64,000 nucleotides of DNA from Bacillus cereus (GTDB taxonomy: Bacteria > Bacillota > Bacilli > Bacillales > Bacillaceae_G): NCBI RefSeq assembly GCF_025917685.1, contig NZ_CP089518.1, forward strand, positions 312,501 to 376,500, read 5' to 3'. The position numbers and the translations under genes were made by a program. The notes below the pieces were generated by a model. That model ran no database searches, was not told the DNA's origin, and saw only the letters and a list, made by a program, of their open reading frames with translations. Each line of letters begins with the position of its first letter. The stretch's first letter is position 1. Below are positions 32,919 through 42,055 of the stretch, piece by piece.

Positions 32919-33116
32919 ATATTTATTTTTATTTTATGTAGAATTGAAATAAATGTCAATCATTTTAATTGTTTTTTCAGATTAGACAGAAAACTACCTT
33001 TAAAATAATATTTTTTTATGATAGATTTATAAATAGCAAAATAGAATTTACATAAAAATCCATCGTGATAAATATATTTGTCTATAATGGGTGTACAGCC
33101 AACGAGGGGGAGAACG

Positions 33117-33353
33117 ATGAGAAGACGAAATACGCAAGCGTTCACGTTTTTAGCATGGACTTCATTTGTTTGCGCGCTTTCAGGTATGCTAATTGGGATT
33201 TATACGTTAGATGAAACGCTTAGTGTAAAAGGATACTATTTAATTGGAACATTATTTTTAACAATGTCTTGTTTTGTATTACAAAAAACAATTCGTGATA
33301 ATGAAGAGGATAACGAGAGATTTCCGAAAAATAAACCGTTAGATAAAGAGTAA
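33117..33353 (+). CDS. YiaA/YiaB-family small membrane protein
   Basis: A 78-aa protein of the YiaAB two-helix family: basic start MRRRNTQAFTFLAWTSF, helix 1 (about residues 8-28), a turn LDETLSVKGYY, helix 2 (about 38-56), then a charged tail ending KNKPLDKE. ATG at 33117 has GAGGGGGAG upstream; the longer frame has no ribosome site. A TATAAT at 33083-33088 may be its -10. Function unknown; divergent from marR. Confidence 0.8.
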   Translation: MRRRNTQAFTFLAWTSFVCALSGMLIGIYTLDETLSVKGYYLIGTLFLTMSCFVLQKTIRDNEEDNERFPKNKPLDKE

Positions 33354-33359
33354 ATCGTA

Positions 33360-33387
33360 AAGAAAGGCATTTGCCTTTCTTTTTTTA
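33360..33387 (+). terminator. terminator of the YiaAB gene
   Basis: AGAAAGGCA / TGCCTTTCT with a TT loop and a T7 tail. Confidence 0.88.
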
Positions 33388-33439
33388 TGTAAAAATACCG
33401 TAAGTACCGTGTGTTGACTTGCTTGAAGTACTGAAAATT

Positions 33440-33448
33440 TGGTATCAT
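33440..33448 (+). promoter_or_regulatory. extended -10 promoter of gatCAB
   Basis: TGGTATCAT at 33440-33448 with a TTGCTT (33419-33424) 18 bp upstream of the -10 hexamer. Moderate match. Confidence 0.45.
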
Positions 33449-33494
33449 CAATAGTATTGTAGATTGAACGATATATTATGGAGGTGGCCTAGCC

Positions 33495-33785
33495 GTGTCA
33501 AGAATTTCCGTTGAGAATGTAAAGCACGTAGCACATTTAGCACGTCTTGCAATTACTGATCAAGAAGCAGAAAAATTTCAAAAACAACTAGATGCAATTG
33601 TTACATTTGCAGAACAGTTAAATGAATTAGATACAACTGATGTAAAACCAACAACTCACGTATTAACTATGAAAAATGTTATGCGTGAAGATGTACCAGA
33701 AAAAGGTTTACCAGTAGAAGAAGTATTAAAAAATGCACCGGATCACAAAGATAATCAAATCCGTGTTCCAGCAGTATTAGAATAG
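33495..33785 (+). CDS. gatC: Asp-tRNA(Asn)/Glu-tRNA(Gln) amidotransferase subunit C
   Basis: GatC (96 aa) is the small belt-like subunit that wraps GatA and links it to GatB. Typical [22 protein letters not shown] start and the [17 protein letters not shown] stretch are seen. Starts with GTG at 33495 after GGAGGTGG. First gene of gatCAB. Confidence 0.95.
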
Positions 33786-33799
33786 AGGAGGGAATTTCG

Positions 33800-35257
33800 A
33801 TGTCATTATTTGATCATTCGGTATCAGAGTTACATAAGAAGTTAAACAACAAAGAAATTTCCGTTACGGATTTAGTAGAAGAATCTTACAAACGTATTGC
33901 GGATGTTGAAGATAACGTAAAAGCTTTTCTTACATTAGATGAAGAAAATGCACGCGCGAAAGCGAAAGAATTAGATGCAAAGATTGGTGCTGAAGATAAT
34001 GGTTTATTATTCGGTATGCCAATCGGTGTAAAAGATAACATTGTAACTAACGGTCTTCGTACAACTTGTGCGAGCAAAATGTTAGCAAACTTTGATCCAA
34101 TTTATGATGCGACAGTTGTGCAAAAGCTAAAAGCTGCTGATACAGTTACAATCGGTAAATTAAATATGGACGAGTTCGCAATGGGTTCTTCAAATGAAAA
34201 CTCAGGTTTCTATGCTACGAAAAACCCATGGAACTTAGATTATGTTCCAGGCGGATCTAGTGGTGGTTCTGCGGCAGCTGTAGCAGCAGGAGAAGTATTA
34301 TTCTCTCTAGGTTCTGATACGGGTGGTTCTATCCGTCAACCAGCTGCATATTGCGGTGTTGTAGGTTTAAAACCAACTTACGGACGCGTATCTCGTTACG
34401 GATTAGTAGCATTCGCATCTTCACTTGACCAAATTGGACCGATTACACGTACAGTAGAAGACAATGCATACTTATTACAAGCTATTTCAGGTATTGACCG
34501 TATGGATGCAACTTCTGCAAATGTTGAAGTTGGAAACTATTTAGCTGGCTTAACAGGCGACGTTAAAGGTTTACGCATTGCTGTACCAAAAGAATACTTA
34601 GGCGAAGGTGTTGGCGAGGAAGCTCGTGAGTCAGTATTAGCTGCTTTAAAAGTATTAGAAGGTATGGGCGCAACTTGGGAAGAAGTATCTCTTCCGCACT
34701 CTAAATACGCTCTAGCAACGTATTACTTACTATCTTCTTCTGAAGCATCTGCTAACCTTTCACGCTTTGATGGCGTGCGTTACGGTGTTCGCTCTGATAA
34801 TGTAAATAATTTATTAGATCTTTACAAAAACACACGTAGCGAAGGTTTCGGTGATGAAGTAAAACGTCGTATTATGCTTGGTACATTTGCTCTTAGCTCT
34901 GGTTACTATGATGCATATTACAAAAAAGCACAACAAGTACGTACATTAATTAAGAACGACTTTGAAAATGTATTTGCTAACTATGATGTTATTATTGGGC
35001 CAACAACGCCAACTCCGGCATTTAAAGTGGGCGAAAAAGTGGACGATCCAATGACAATGTATGCAAATGACATTTTAACAATCCCAGTAAACTTAGCGGG
35101 TGTTCCAGCGATTTCTGTTCCATGTGGATTCGGTGCTAACAACATGCCACTTGGTTTACAAATCATTGGTAAACACTTCGATGAAGCGACAATTTACCGC
35201 GTTGCACATGCGTTTGAGCAAGCAACAGACTATCATACAAAAAAAGCAAGTCTGTAA
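33800..35257 (+). CDS. gatA: Asp-tRNA(Asn)/Glu-tRNA(Gln) amidotransferase subunit A
   Basis: GatA (485 aa), the amidase that frees ammonia from glutamine for converting Glu-tRNA(Gln) to Gln-tRNA(Gln). The Ser-cisSer-Lys triad is visible: Lys78 in IGVKDN, Ser153 in [10 protein letters not shown] and Ser177 in GGSIRQPA. An organism of this kind lacks glutaminyl-tRNA synthetase, which makes the operon essential. AGAGGAGGG precedes the ATG. Confidence 0.97.
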   Translation: MSLFDHSVSELHKKLNNKEISVTDLVEESYKRIADVEDNVKAFLTLDEENARAKAKELDAKIGAEDNGLLFGMPIGVKDNIVTNGLRTTCASKMLANFDPIYDATVVQKLKAADTVTIGKLNMDEFAMGSSNENSGFYATKNPWNLDYVPGGSSGGSAAAVAAGEVLFSLGSDTGGSIRQPAAYCGVVGLKPTYGRVSRYGLVAFASSLDQIGPITRTVEDNAYLLQAISGIDRMDATSANVEVGNYLAGLTGDVKGLRIAVPKEYLGEGVGEEARESVLAALKVLEGMGATWEEVSLPHSKYALATYYLLSSSEASANLSRFDGVRYGVRSDNVNNLLDLYKNTRSEGFGDEVKRRIMLGTFALSSGYYDAYYKKAQQVRTLIKNDFENVFANYDVIIGPTTPTPAFKVGEKVDDPMTMYANDILTIPVNLAGVPAISVPCGFGANNMPLGLQIIGKHFDEATIYRVAHAFEQATDYHTKKASL

Positions 35258-35271
35258 GGAGGCGAGCATAG

Positions 35272-36699
35272 ATGAATTTAGAAACAATTATTGGTTTAGA
35301 GGTTCACGTTGAGTTAAAAACAAATTCGAAAATTTTCTCTGCGAGTCCAACAGAATTCGGAGCAGAGCCAAATACACAAACAAGTGTAATTGACTTAGGA
35401 TACCCAGGGGTACTTCCTACTTTAAATAAAGAAGCAGTTAACTTTGCAATGAAGGCTGCAATGGCATTAAACTGTGAAATCGCAACGGAAACGAAGTTCG
35501 ACCGTAAAAACTATTTCTACCCAGATAATCCGAAAGCTTACCAAATTTCTCAATTCGATAAGCCAATTGGTGAAAATGGTTGGATTGAAATTGAAGTAGA
35601 CGGTAAAAAGAAACGTATCGGTATTACACGTCTTCATTTAGAAGAGGATGCTGGTAAATCAACGCATACAGCTGATGGTTCATTAGTAGACTACAACCGT
35701 CAAGGTATGCCTTTAATCGAGATCGTATCTGAGCCAGATATGCGTACGCCAGAAGAAGCATATGCATACTTAGAGAAGTTAAAATCAATCATTCAATACA
35801 CTGGCGTATCTGATTGTAAGATGGAAGAAGGTTCTCTACGTTGTGATGCGAACATTTCCCTTCGTCCAGTTGGACAAGAGAAGTTCGGTACAAAAGCGGA
35901 ACTGAAAAACTTAAACTCATTCACTTACGTACAAAAAGGTCTTGAGCACGAGCAAGTGCGCCAAGAGAAAGAATTGTTATCTGGTGGTATCATCCAACAA
36001 GAAACACGTCGTTATGATGAAGCAACGAAGAAAACAATCTTAATGCGTGTGAAAGAGGGGTCTGACGATTACCGTTACTTCCCAGAGCCAGACTTAGTTG
36101 AACTTTACATCGATGATGAGTGGAAAGAAGAAATCCGTGCTTCGATCCCAGAACTTCCAGATGCACGTAAAGCTCGCTACGTTGCAGAAATTGGCTTACC
36201 AGCTTATGATGCACACGTATTAACATTAACGAAAGAGATGTCTGATTTCTTTGAAGCAGCAATTGAAGATGGAGCAGATGCGAAACTAACATCAAACTGG
36301 TTAATGGGTGAAGTGCTTGCATACTTAAACAAACAACAAAAAGAATTAAAAGACGTTGCATTAACGCCTGCTGGTTTATCTAAAATGGTTCAATTAATTG
36401 AAAAAGGTACAATTTCTTCTAAAATCGCGAAGAAAGTATTTAACGAATTAATTGAAAAAGGTGGAGACCCAGAAGAAATCGTTAAAGCGAAAGGTCTTGT
36501 TCAAATTTCTGACGAAGGTACACTTCGTAAGGTTGTAACAGAAATTCTTGATAATAATGAGCAATCTATCGAAGACTTTAAAAACGGTAAAGACCGTGCA
36601 ATTGGCTTCTTAGTTGGTCAAATTATGAAAGCGACAAAAGGACAAGCCAATCCACCGCTTGTTAACAAAATCTTACTTGAAGAGATTAATAAGCGATAA
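35272..36699 (+). CDS. gatB: Asp-tRNA(Asn)/Glu-tRNA(Gln) amidotransferase subunit B
   Basis: GatB (475 aa) activates the misacylated tRNA by phosphorylation and receives ammonia from GatA. Family signatures: [11 protein letters not shown] at the start, [16 protein letters not shown] and [11 protein letters not shown], then the cradle and the C-terminal YqeY-like helical domain (from about residue 330, [12 protein letters not shown]). Starts after AAGGAGG. Followed by a strong terminator. Confidence 0.97.
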   Translation: MNLETIIGLEVHVELKTNSKIFSASPTEFGAEPNTQTSVIDLGYPGVLPTLNKEAVNFAMKAAMALNCEIATETKFDRKNYFYPDNPKAYQISQFDKPIGENGWIEIEVDGKKKRIGITRLHLEEDAGKSTHTADGSLVDYNRQGMPLIEIVSEPDMRTPEEAYAYLEKLKSIIQYTGVSDCKMEEGSLRCDANISLRPVGQEKFGTKAELKNLNSFTYVQKGLEHEQVRQEKELLSGGIIQQETRRYDEATKKTILMRVKEGSDDYRYFPEPDLVELYIDDEWKEEIRASIPELPDARKARYVAEIGLPAYDAHVLTLTKEMSDFFEAAIEDGADAKLTSNWLMGEVLAYLNKQQKELKDVALTPAGLSKMVQLIEKGTISSKIAKKVFNELIEKGGDPEEIVKAKGLVQISDEGTLRKVVTEILDNNEQSIEDFKNGKDRAIGFLVGQIMKATKGQANPPLVNKILLEEINKR

Positions 36700-36761
36700 A
36701 AATAAAAGAGGAATTCTTATTTTTGAGCGCTAAAATAGTATAGATTCTTAAAGATTAAACA

Positions 36762-36793
36762 GAAAAAACACCCGTATTTGGGTGTTTTTTCTG
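36762..36793 (+). terminator. gatCAB terminator
   Basis: AAACACCC / GGGTGTTT with a GTATTT loop and six T residues. Confidence 0.9.
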
Positions 36794-36852
36794 AGTTAAT
36801 CAAACGTTTGTTTAAATGGTGAAAAATAATTTAAATAAACGTTTGATTAACT
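36794..36852. promoter_or_regulatory. 24-bp inverted repeat containing two CAAACGTTTG-like sites
   Basis: The arms 36794-36817 and 36829-36852 match at 23 of 24 positions across an 11-bp spacer. Each arm itself contains a palindromic decamer: CAAACGTTTG at 36801-36810 and TAAACGTTTG at 36836-36845. This looks like a double operator (TetR-type sites are often of this form) upstream of the dgkB promoter. No T-run follows, so it is not a terminator. Confidence 0.55.
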
Positions 36853-36878
36853 GTCAAAAGTGAAAAAATGTTTGTATA

Positions 36879-36900
36879 GCAACTATGGTATGATAGTTGC
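36879..36900 (+). promoter_or_regulatory. extended -10 promoter inside an inverted repeat, dgkB leader
   Basis: GCAACTAT (36879-36886) and ATAGTTGC (36893-36900) flank TGGTATGAT (36886-36894), an extended -10. A protein binding the inverted repeat would block the promoter. Confidence 0.5.
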
Positions 36901-36915
36901 AAAAAGGTGGGAATA

Positions 36916-36954
36916 ATGATAAATCTAGACATAGAGGTTTTTTTCATCTCATGA
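36916..36954 (+). CDS. 12-codon leader peptide candidate
   Basis: MINLDIEVFFIS, starting ATG at 36916 behind AAGGTGGGA at good spacing, near the 5' end of the predicted dgkB transcript. Too short to judge by sequence; listed because the ribosome site is strong. Confidence 0.3.
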   Translation: MINLDIEVFFIS

Positions 36955-37050
36955 AATAATAGATAATTATTATTCGTTATATGTAAATTGATGTGAGGAA
37001 ATAGATGGACATAAATTTTTTGTAAAACAAAACCATTGAAATGAATATTT

Positions 37051-37106
37051 ACTTTTGATGGGCTACACGAATCGGGTTCTTACTGCCTGTTTGAGCGGGA
37101 TAAAAG
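37051..37106 (-). repeat. intergenic repeat, deleted copy (family of 53431-53550)
   Basis: On the minus strand it reads TTTTATCCCGCT, CAGGCAGTAAGA, then ACCCGATTCGTGTAGCCCATC: the outer modules of the full copy at 53431-53550, without the central hairpin. It lies in the dgkB leader, opposite in direction to the other two copies. Confidence 0.6.
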
Positions 37107-37134
37107 AAGGATAGGAAGATGAGAGGAGGTAGGC

Positions 37135-37206
37135 ATGGGAATACTGAATAGAAGTTCGGTATGTTCTTTTTCGATACATAAAGAAATTTCCTGTGCTAAT
37201 AAATGA
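37135..37206 (+). CDS. 23-codon ORF coupled to dgkB
   Basis: The peptide MGILNRSSVCSFSIHKEISC-ANK starts with ATG at 37135 behind an excellent ribosome site (GAGAGGAGGT, 37122-37131) and stops with TGA at 37204-37206, overlapping the dgkB ATG at 37203. No ribosome site precedes dgkB itself. I infer that ribosomes finishing this ORF restart at dgkB. It may be only a coupling device. Confidence 0.5.
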   Translation: MGILNRSSVCSFSIHKEISCANK

Positions 37207-38108
37207 TGAAGCGAGCAAGGATTATTTATAACCCTACTTCTGGACGTGAGCTATTTAAGAAGAGCTTACCAGAAGTATTACAAAAATTAGAACAAGCTGG
37301 ATATGAAGCGTCTTGTCATGCGACAACTGGTCCTGGAGATGCGACTGTGGCAGCGAGGCAAGCTGCGGATCGTAAGTTTGATGTTGTTATCGCAGCTGGT
37401 GGTGACGGTACGTTAAATGAAGTGGTGAACGGTTTAGTAGGACATGAACATCGTCCAAAGTTTGGAATTATTCCAGTTGGAACGACAAATGATTTTGCGC
37501 GTGCGATTGGTGTACCTCGTGCTATTGAAGAGGCTGCGGATATTATTTGTGAAGGGAAAACAGTTCCGTTAGATCTTGGTAGAGCGAATGATACATATTT
37601 CATTAATATTGCTGGTGGCGGCCGTATTACAGAATTAACATATGAAGTGCCAAGTAAGCTGAAAACGGTATTAGGTCAACTTGCTTACTATTTAAAAGGA
37701 ATCGAAATGTTACCATCATTACATCCAACATATGTTGAAATCGAGTATGATGGGAAGTTACTACAAGAAGAAATTACGATGTTTTTAATTACAAATACTC
37801 GTTCAGTTGGTGGATTTGAAAAGGTAGCACCATATGCGTCTATTAACGATGGGTTATTTGATTTATTAGTGCTGAAAAAAGGTTCTATCGCTGATTTAAT
37901 TAAAGCAGCAACACAAGCGCAGCGAGGGGAACATATTAACAATCCAAAAGTGCTATATACACAAGCGAATCGAATTAAAGTGCATTCACCAGATAAACTA
38001 ATGATTAATTTAGATGGTGAATATGGTGGAGATGCGCCGATGGAATTCGAAAATATATATCATTGTCTAGAACTATTTGTTCCTGAACATCAAGAAGATG
38101 CCCTGTAA
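37203..38108 (+). CDS. dgkB: diacylglycerol kinase (DgkB/DagK)
   Basis: A 301-aa soluble lipid kinase of the YegS/DagK family that phosphorylates diacylglycerol released by lipoteichoic acid synthesis. ARIIYNPTSGRELF (residues 5-18), the nucleotide loop GGDGTLNEVVNG (66-77), GTTNDFARAIG and the final INLDGEYGGDAPM segment are family marks. Two adjacent ATG codons at 37203 and 37206; no Shine-Dalgarno, but the preceding 23-codon ORF ends on it. Position after gatCAB is the standard Bacillus order; it has its own promoter. Confidence 0.93.
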   Translation: MMKRARIIYNPTSGRELFKKSLPEVLQKLEQAGYEASCHATTGPGDATVAARQAADRKFDVVIAAGGDGTLNEVVNGLVGHEHRPKFGIIPVGTTNDFARAIGVPRAIEEAADIICEGKTVPLDLGRANDTYFINIAGGGRITELTYEVPSKLKTVLGQLAYYLKGIEMLPSLHPTYVEIEYDGKLLQEEITMFLITNTRSVGGFEKVAPYASINDGLFDLLVLKKGSIADLIKAATQAQRGEHINNPKVLYTQANRIKVHSPDKLMINLDGEYGGDAPMEFENIYHCLELFVPEHQEDAL

Positions 38109-38124
38109 AGGCATCTTTTTTTGT
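38096..38124 (+). terminator. dgkB terminator
   Basis: AGATGCC / GGCATCT with a CTGTAAA loop and T7; the stem includes the last dgkB codons. Confidence 0.88.
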
Positions 38125-38177
38125 TTTTACCTCACTATTTGCGAGTAATAAGACGCCCCGGCTGATTAAAGTTTAGA
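38125..38177 (+). repeat. intergenic repeat, short remnant (family of 53431-53550)
   Basis: TTTTACCTCACTATTTGCGAGTAATAAG-type 5' module joined to CGGCTGATTAAAGTTT, the 3' end of the full copy at 53431-53550. The small stem is changed on both sides (CTC/GAG here against CCCG/CGGG), consistent with a kept hairpin. Confidence 0.6.
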
Positions 38178-38291
38178 TGAATTGTAAATTGGAAGTTAGT
38201 TTGATTTTTATGGTATTTTTACAATCCGTTTATTTTATATCCATATTTTATTGATACACTGGAGGAGATAAGAAACGAGAGGTAGGGTGCT

Positions 38292-39038
38292 ATGGAAAAG
38301 GTAAAAGCAATACTATTTGATAAAGATGGGACATTAATGGATTTTCATTCAATTTGGATAAAAATAGCTGAAGAACTTGTGGCGGAATGTATAAATTTAT
38401 ATCAACTTCCAAAGTCAATGCAGCAGAATTTATTAAAAGAGATCGGTGTGGAGGGGGTATTTGTGAACCCTTGTAGCGCAATAGCGGCAGGAACAAGCCT
38501 TGATGTTGCAAAGGGGCTTTGTAAGTATATTACGTCATCTAAGGAAGAGGAGATGCATGAGTGGGTAAGTGAAAAGTTATTTTCTCTTATGTACGAGCAT
38601 CGTTCATATATGAGAATGACGGCGGATTTACCGAGAATTTTACAAGGTTTAAAGGATAGAGGATTTATTTTAGGTGTTGTTACAGCTGATGATTTCGCCC
38701 CGACAGAATTATTTTTAAAACAGTATCAATTAGAGTCTTATTTTGATTATGTTGTAGCTTCAGATACGTTTCCGGCACAAAAACCTGATAAAAGAATTGT
38801 AGAATCATTTTGTGAGAGATTTAATTTAGAAACATGTGAAGTAGCGGTCGTCGGGGATACACCGACGGATTTACATTTAGCGAAAAACGGTGGTGACTGC
38901 TATGCAATTGGCGTACTATCTGGTACGGGTGATCGTCAAACGTTAGAACCACTTGCAGATTTAGTGTTACAATCTGTTGAAGATTTAATTTCTCATTCAG
39001 GTGAGTTTATTTGGAAACAAGGAAAGTCTAATGTATAA
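38292..39038 (+). CDS. HAD-family phosphatase
   Basis: A 248-aa haloacid dehalogenase-type hydrolase (subfamily IA). The nucleophile Asp10 and Asp12 are in LFDKDGTLMDF, followed by a helical cap, then motif II VTADDF, motif III Lys in AQKPDKRIVE, and motif IV VVGDTPTDLHLAKNGG. It resembles phosphoglycolate phosphatase and PpaX-like enzymes; the substrate cannot be told. GAGAGGTAGGG precedes the ATG. It stands alone between dgkB and gabT, with a strong terminator. Confidence 0.88.
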   Translation: MEKVKAILFDKDGTLMDFHSIWIKIAEELVAECINLYQLPKSMQQNLLKEIGVEGVFVNPCSAIAAGTSLDVAKGLCKYITSSKEEEMHEWVSEKLFSLMYEHRSYMRMTADLPRILQGLKDRGFILGVVTADDFAPTELFLKQYQLESYFDYVVASDTFPAQKPDKRIVESFCERFNLETCEVAVVGDTPTDLHLAKNGGDCYAIGVLSGTGDRQTLEPLADLVLQSVEDLISHSGEFIWKQGKSNV

Positions 39039-39041
39039 ACA

Positions 39042-39091
39042 AATAAGTCTATAAAGACTCTTTATGAGTCTTTATAGACTTATTTTTTATG
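39042..39091 (+). terminator. terminator of the HAD gene
   Basis: A 19-bp perfect stem (arms at 39042-39060 and 39066-39084) with a five-base loop and a TTTTTTAT tail. Confidence 0.92.
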
Positions 39092-39133
39092 CCGAGATAT
39101 TAAGAGAATGGGATGAATACTAGAAAGGGGAAG

Positions 39134-39150
39134 TTGGCATACATCTTGCA
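39134..39150 (+). promoter_or_regulatory. sigma-54 (SigL) -24/-12 promoter of gabT
   Basis: TTGGCATACATCTTGCA: the GG (39136-39137) and GC (39148-39149) elements are separated by exactly 10 bp as sigma-54 requires, against the consensus TTGGCAC-N5-TTGCA. It lies 43 bp before the gabT start and next to an activator gene of the sigma-54 class. Confidence 0.88.
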
Positions 39151-39192
39151 ATATAAAGAGAAAACATTGTATAGAAAAGGATGGGGTACACA

Positions 39193-40557
39193 ATGAGCAC
39201 AAAAAAATTTGCTAAAGTAAATGAACAAATTCCAGGGCCGAAAGCAGCGTCTTTATTAGAACGCCGCCAAAATATAGTACCAAAAGGAGTAAGTAATGGT
39301 ATTCCAACATTCGTACAGTCTGCAGATGGAGCTCTTGTAACAGATGTTGATGGTAATCAGTACATTGATTTTGCAGGAGCAATAGGGACAATTAACGTAG
39401 GACATTGTCATCCAGCTGTTAAAGAAGCACTTCATAAACAAGTAGATCAATATATTCATACGGGATTTAATGTCATGATGTATGAGCCATATATTGAATT
39501 AGCGGAAAAGCTTGCTGCATTAGCGCCAGGAAGTTTTGATAAACAAGTCCTGTTTTTAAACAGTGGTGCAGAAGCAGTTGAGAATGCGGTGAAAATCGCT
39601 CGTAAATATACGAAGAGACCTGGGATTATCGCATTTTCTAAAGGGTTTCATGGGCGTACATTAATGACAATGACGATGACAAGTAAAGTAAAACCATATA
39701 AATTTGGATTTGGCCCATTTGCTCCAGAAGTATATAAGGCGCCATTCCCATATGAATACCGTCGTCCAGAAGGATTAACAGAAGAGCAGTATGATGATTT
39801 TATCATTGAAGAGTTTAAGAACTTCTTCATATCAGAAGTAGCACCAGAAACAATTGCAGCCGTTGTAATGGAACCTGTTCAAGGGGAAGGTGGATTTATC
39901 GTTCCAAGTAAGAAATTTGTTCAAGAAGTACGCAGCATTTGTTCAGAGCACGGTATTTTATTTGTAGCGGATGAAATTCAAACAGGCTTTAGTCGTACCG
40001 GAAAATACTTTGCAATTGATCATTATGATGTCGTTCCAGATTTAATTACGGTATCTAAATCATTAGGTGCTGGTGTACCGATTAGTGGTGTTATTGGGCG
40101 TAAAGAAATTATGAATGAGTCTGCACCGGGAGAACTGGGCGGAACGTATGCAGGAAGCCCACTAGGATGTGCGGCTGCATTAGCTGTGCTTGATATAATT
40201 GAAAAAGAGAAATTAAATGATAGAGCGATAGAATTAGGAAAAGTCGTAATGAACCGATTTGAAGAGATGAAAAATAAATATAATTGCATTGGTGATGTGC
40301 GCGGCTTAGGGGCAATGTGTGCATTTGAGCTCGTTCAAGATCGTAAGACTAAAGCGCCTGACAAAACATTGGCAGCTAATTTATGTGCGGAAGCAAATAA
40401 ACGCGGATTACTTCTACTATCAGCAGGAACATATGGAAATGTTATTCGCGTGTTAATGCCATTAGTTATTACAGATGAGCAGCTAGAGGAAGGTTTAACA
40501 ATAATTGAAGAATCATTGCAAGCTTGTTATGAGCAAGCGAACATCGCTCGTGTTTAA
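39193..40557 (+). CDS. gabT: 4-aminobutyrate aminotransferase
   Basis: A class III PLP aminotransferase (454 aa) that converts GABA and 2-oxoglutarate to succinate semialdehyde and glutamate. NSGAEAVENAVKIAR and GFHGRTLMTMTMT, the FVADEIQTGFSRTG Asp, and the PLP lysine Lys289 in TVSKSLGAGVP are seen. Start: ATG at 39193 with GGGG at proper spacing; an ATG at 39181 would place its AAGG directly against the codon. Transcribed from the sigma-54 promoter 43 bp upstream and activated by GabR. Confidence 0.94.
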   Translation: MSTKKFAKVNEQIPGPKAASLLERRQNIVPKGVSNGIPTFVQSADGALVTDVDGNQYIDFAGAIGTINVGHCHPAVKEALHKQVDQYIHTGFNVMMYEPYIELAEKLAALAPGSFDKQVLFLNSGAEAVENAVKIARKYTKRPGIIAFSKGFHGRTLMTMTMTSKVKPYKFGFGPFAPEVYKAPFPYEYRRPEGLTEEQYDDFIIEEFKNFFISEVAPETIAAVVMEPVQGEGGFIVPSKKFVQEVRSICSEHGILFVADEIQTGFSRTGKYFAIDHYDVVPDLITVSKSLGAGVPISGVIGRKEIMNESAPGELGGTYAGSPLGCAAALAVLDIIEKEKLNDRAIELGKVVMNRFEEMKNKYNCIGDVRGLGAMCAFELVQDRKTKAPDKTLAANLCAEANKRGLLLLSAGTYGNVIRVLMPLVITDEQLEEGLTIIEESLQACYEQANIARV

Positions 40558-40612
40558 AAACTGAATTATAAATCGCAAACATTCTAGCTTACTCTATATA
40601 AAATGCAGAAAA

Positions 40613-40642
40613 TTCACTTTATAATAAAGGTAGTAAAGTGAA
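40613..40642. promoter_or_regulatory. inverted repeat over the gabR -10
   Basis: TTCACTTTA (40613-40621) and TAAAGTGAA (40634-40642), perfect 9-bp arms, surround TATAAT at 40620-40625, about 48 bp before gabR. Likely an operator controlling gabR, possibly by GabR itself or another regulator. Confidence 0.5.
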
Positions 40643-40672
40643 TCGATGGATATGAAGTAGGGAGTGGCTAGG

Positions 40673-42055
40673 ATGGTTGCAGAAAAGGAACGAGTGTTGA
40701 TGGATTTACAAGATGTATTTGAATATGCATTTGACGAAATTTTTGTTACAGATGATAAAGGAATCGTTGTGCGTGTAAATAGTACGTGTGAAAGACATTA
40801 CCAACTCTCTGCTAAGGAATTAGTAGGAAAGCATGTACAAGAACTACAGAAAGAAGGAATTTTTTATCCGTCTGCAACATTAGAAGTAATTGAAAAGAAA
40901 AGGCCAGTTGAACTTGTTCAAACAACAAAATCAGGAGAATATTTACACGTTCGCACGCGTCCAGTATTTGATGAACAAGGTAATTTAAGACGAGTTATTA
41001 GTTATTCCCGAGATCTTACAGAACTCTACCAATTACGTAAGAAGGTAGAGGAGATGGATAATCAGTTAAAGACATATAAGAAAGAATTAAGAGAAACATA
41101 TGAGCATGAAGGGCTTATTTTTAAAAGCATTGCTATGCAAAAAATAGTTGAAACAATCAAAAAAGTTTCTGTGGTGGATAGCACTGTTCTCATATTAGGT
41201 GAGACAGGAGTAGGGAAAAGCCGACTAGTACGCCATTTACATGAAGTAAGTCACCGGAAAAATGAAAGTTTTTATGAGATTAATTGTGCGGCATTGCCGA
41301 CGAATTTAATTGAATCTGAGCTTTTTGGATATTCAGGTGGGTCTTTTACAGGGGCAAATCGTGAAGGGAAGAAGGGACTGTTAGAATCAGCGCATAAAGG
41401 AACTCTTTTCTTAGATGAAATCGGTGAAATGCCGCTTGAAATTCAGGCGAAACTTTTGCAAGTATTACAGGAGAAAACATTTCGGCCGGTAGGAGGAAGA
41501 GACTTAAAAAAAGTAGACGTTCGTATAGTCGCCGCTACGAATAGAGATTTAAGTAAAATGGTAAAAGAGGGGACATTTAGGAAAGATTTGTATTACCGCC
41601 TAAATGTAATCCCAATTTCAATTCCTCCGCTTCGTGAAAGAACAGAAGATATATTACCGTTAGTCTATCATTATTTACAGCATTTCAATAAAAAGTATGG
41701 ACGTGATGTGAAGCTAGCTCCTAGTACGTTACAAATGTTTGTAGGGTATTCATGGGAGGGAAATAATAGAGAGATAGAAAACGTAATCGAGAGGATTGTT
41801 ATAACTGCTGACGATGTTGTCACGATAGAAGATTTACCAATATCGATGCAGGAGTCTACAGTTGAGCAATCGGGTCAAAGTCTCTATAAAATGTTAGAAG
41901 AAGTGGAACGAAACATTATCTTAAAAACATACAAAACACATGGATCCAGCTATAAAGTCGCAGAATTCTTGAAAATAAGCCAATCTGCTGCTACTAGGAA
42001 AATTAAGAAGTTTATAGAGGAGGATTATATAGTTGGAGGAGAAGAAGGAACTTAA
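40673..42055 (+). CDS. gabR: sigma-54-dependent activator with PAS domain (GabR-type)
   Basis: An enhancer-binding protein (460 aa). N-terminal PAS domain (about residues 10-115, VFEYAFDEIFVTDDKGIV), a short coiled coil (VEEMDNQLKTYKKEL), then AAA+ with Walker A GETGVGKS (176-183) and the sigma-54-contact loop in the GSFTGA form (223-228) in place of GAFTGA, Walker B LFLDEIGEMP, and a C-terminal Fis-like HTH (SSYKVAEFLKISQSAATRKI). In B. thuringiensis the homologue drives the gab cluster with sigma-54. ATG at 40673 is preferred over a GTG at 40664. It overlaps the permease by 23 bases. Confidence 0.92.
   Translation: MVAEKERVLMDLQDVFEYAFDEIFVTDDKGIVVRVNSTCERHYQLSAKELVGKHVQELQKEGIFYPSATLEVIEKKRPVELVQTTKSGEYLHVRTRPVFDEQGNLRRVISYSRDLTELYQLRKKVEEMDNQLKTYKKELRETYEHEGLIFKSIAMQKIVETIKKVSVVDSTVLILGETGVGKSRLVRHLHEVSHRKNESFYEINCAALPTNLIESELFGYSGGSFTGANREGKKGLLESAHKGTLFLDEIGEMPLEIQAKLLQVLQEKTFRPVGGRDLKKVDVRIVAATNRDLSKMVKEGTFRKDLYYRLNVIPISIPPLRERTEDILPLVYHYLQHFNKKYGRDVKLAPSTLQMFVGYSWEGNNREIENVIERIVITADDVVTIEDLPISMQESTVEQSGQSLYKMLEEVERNIILKTYKTHGSSYKVAEFLKISQSAATRKIKKFIEEDYIVGGEEGT

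Noticed and set aside
36990..37024. A six-codon ORF (MDINFL) with TGAGGAA upstream in the dgkB leader
   Set aside because: Too short to support as a gene; kept only as part of the leader description.
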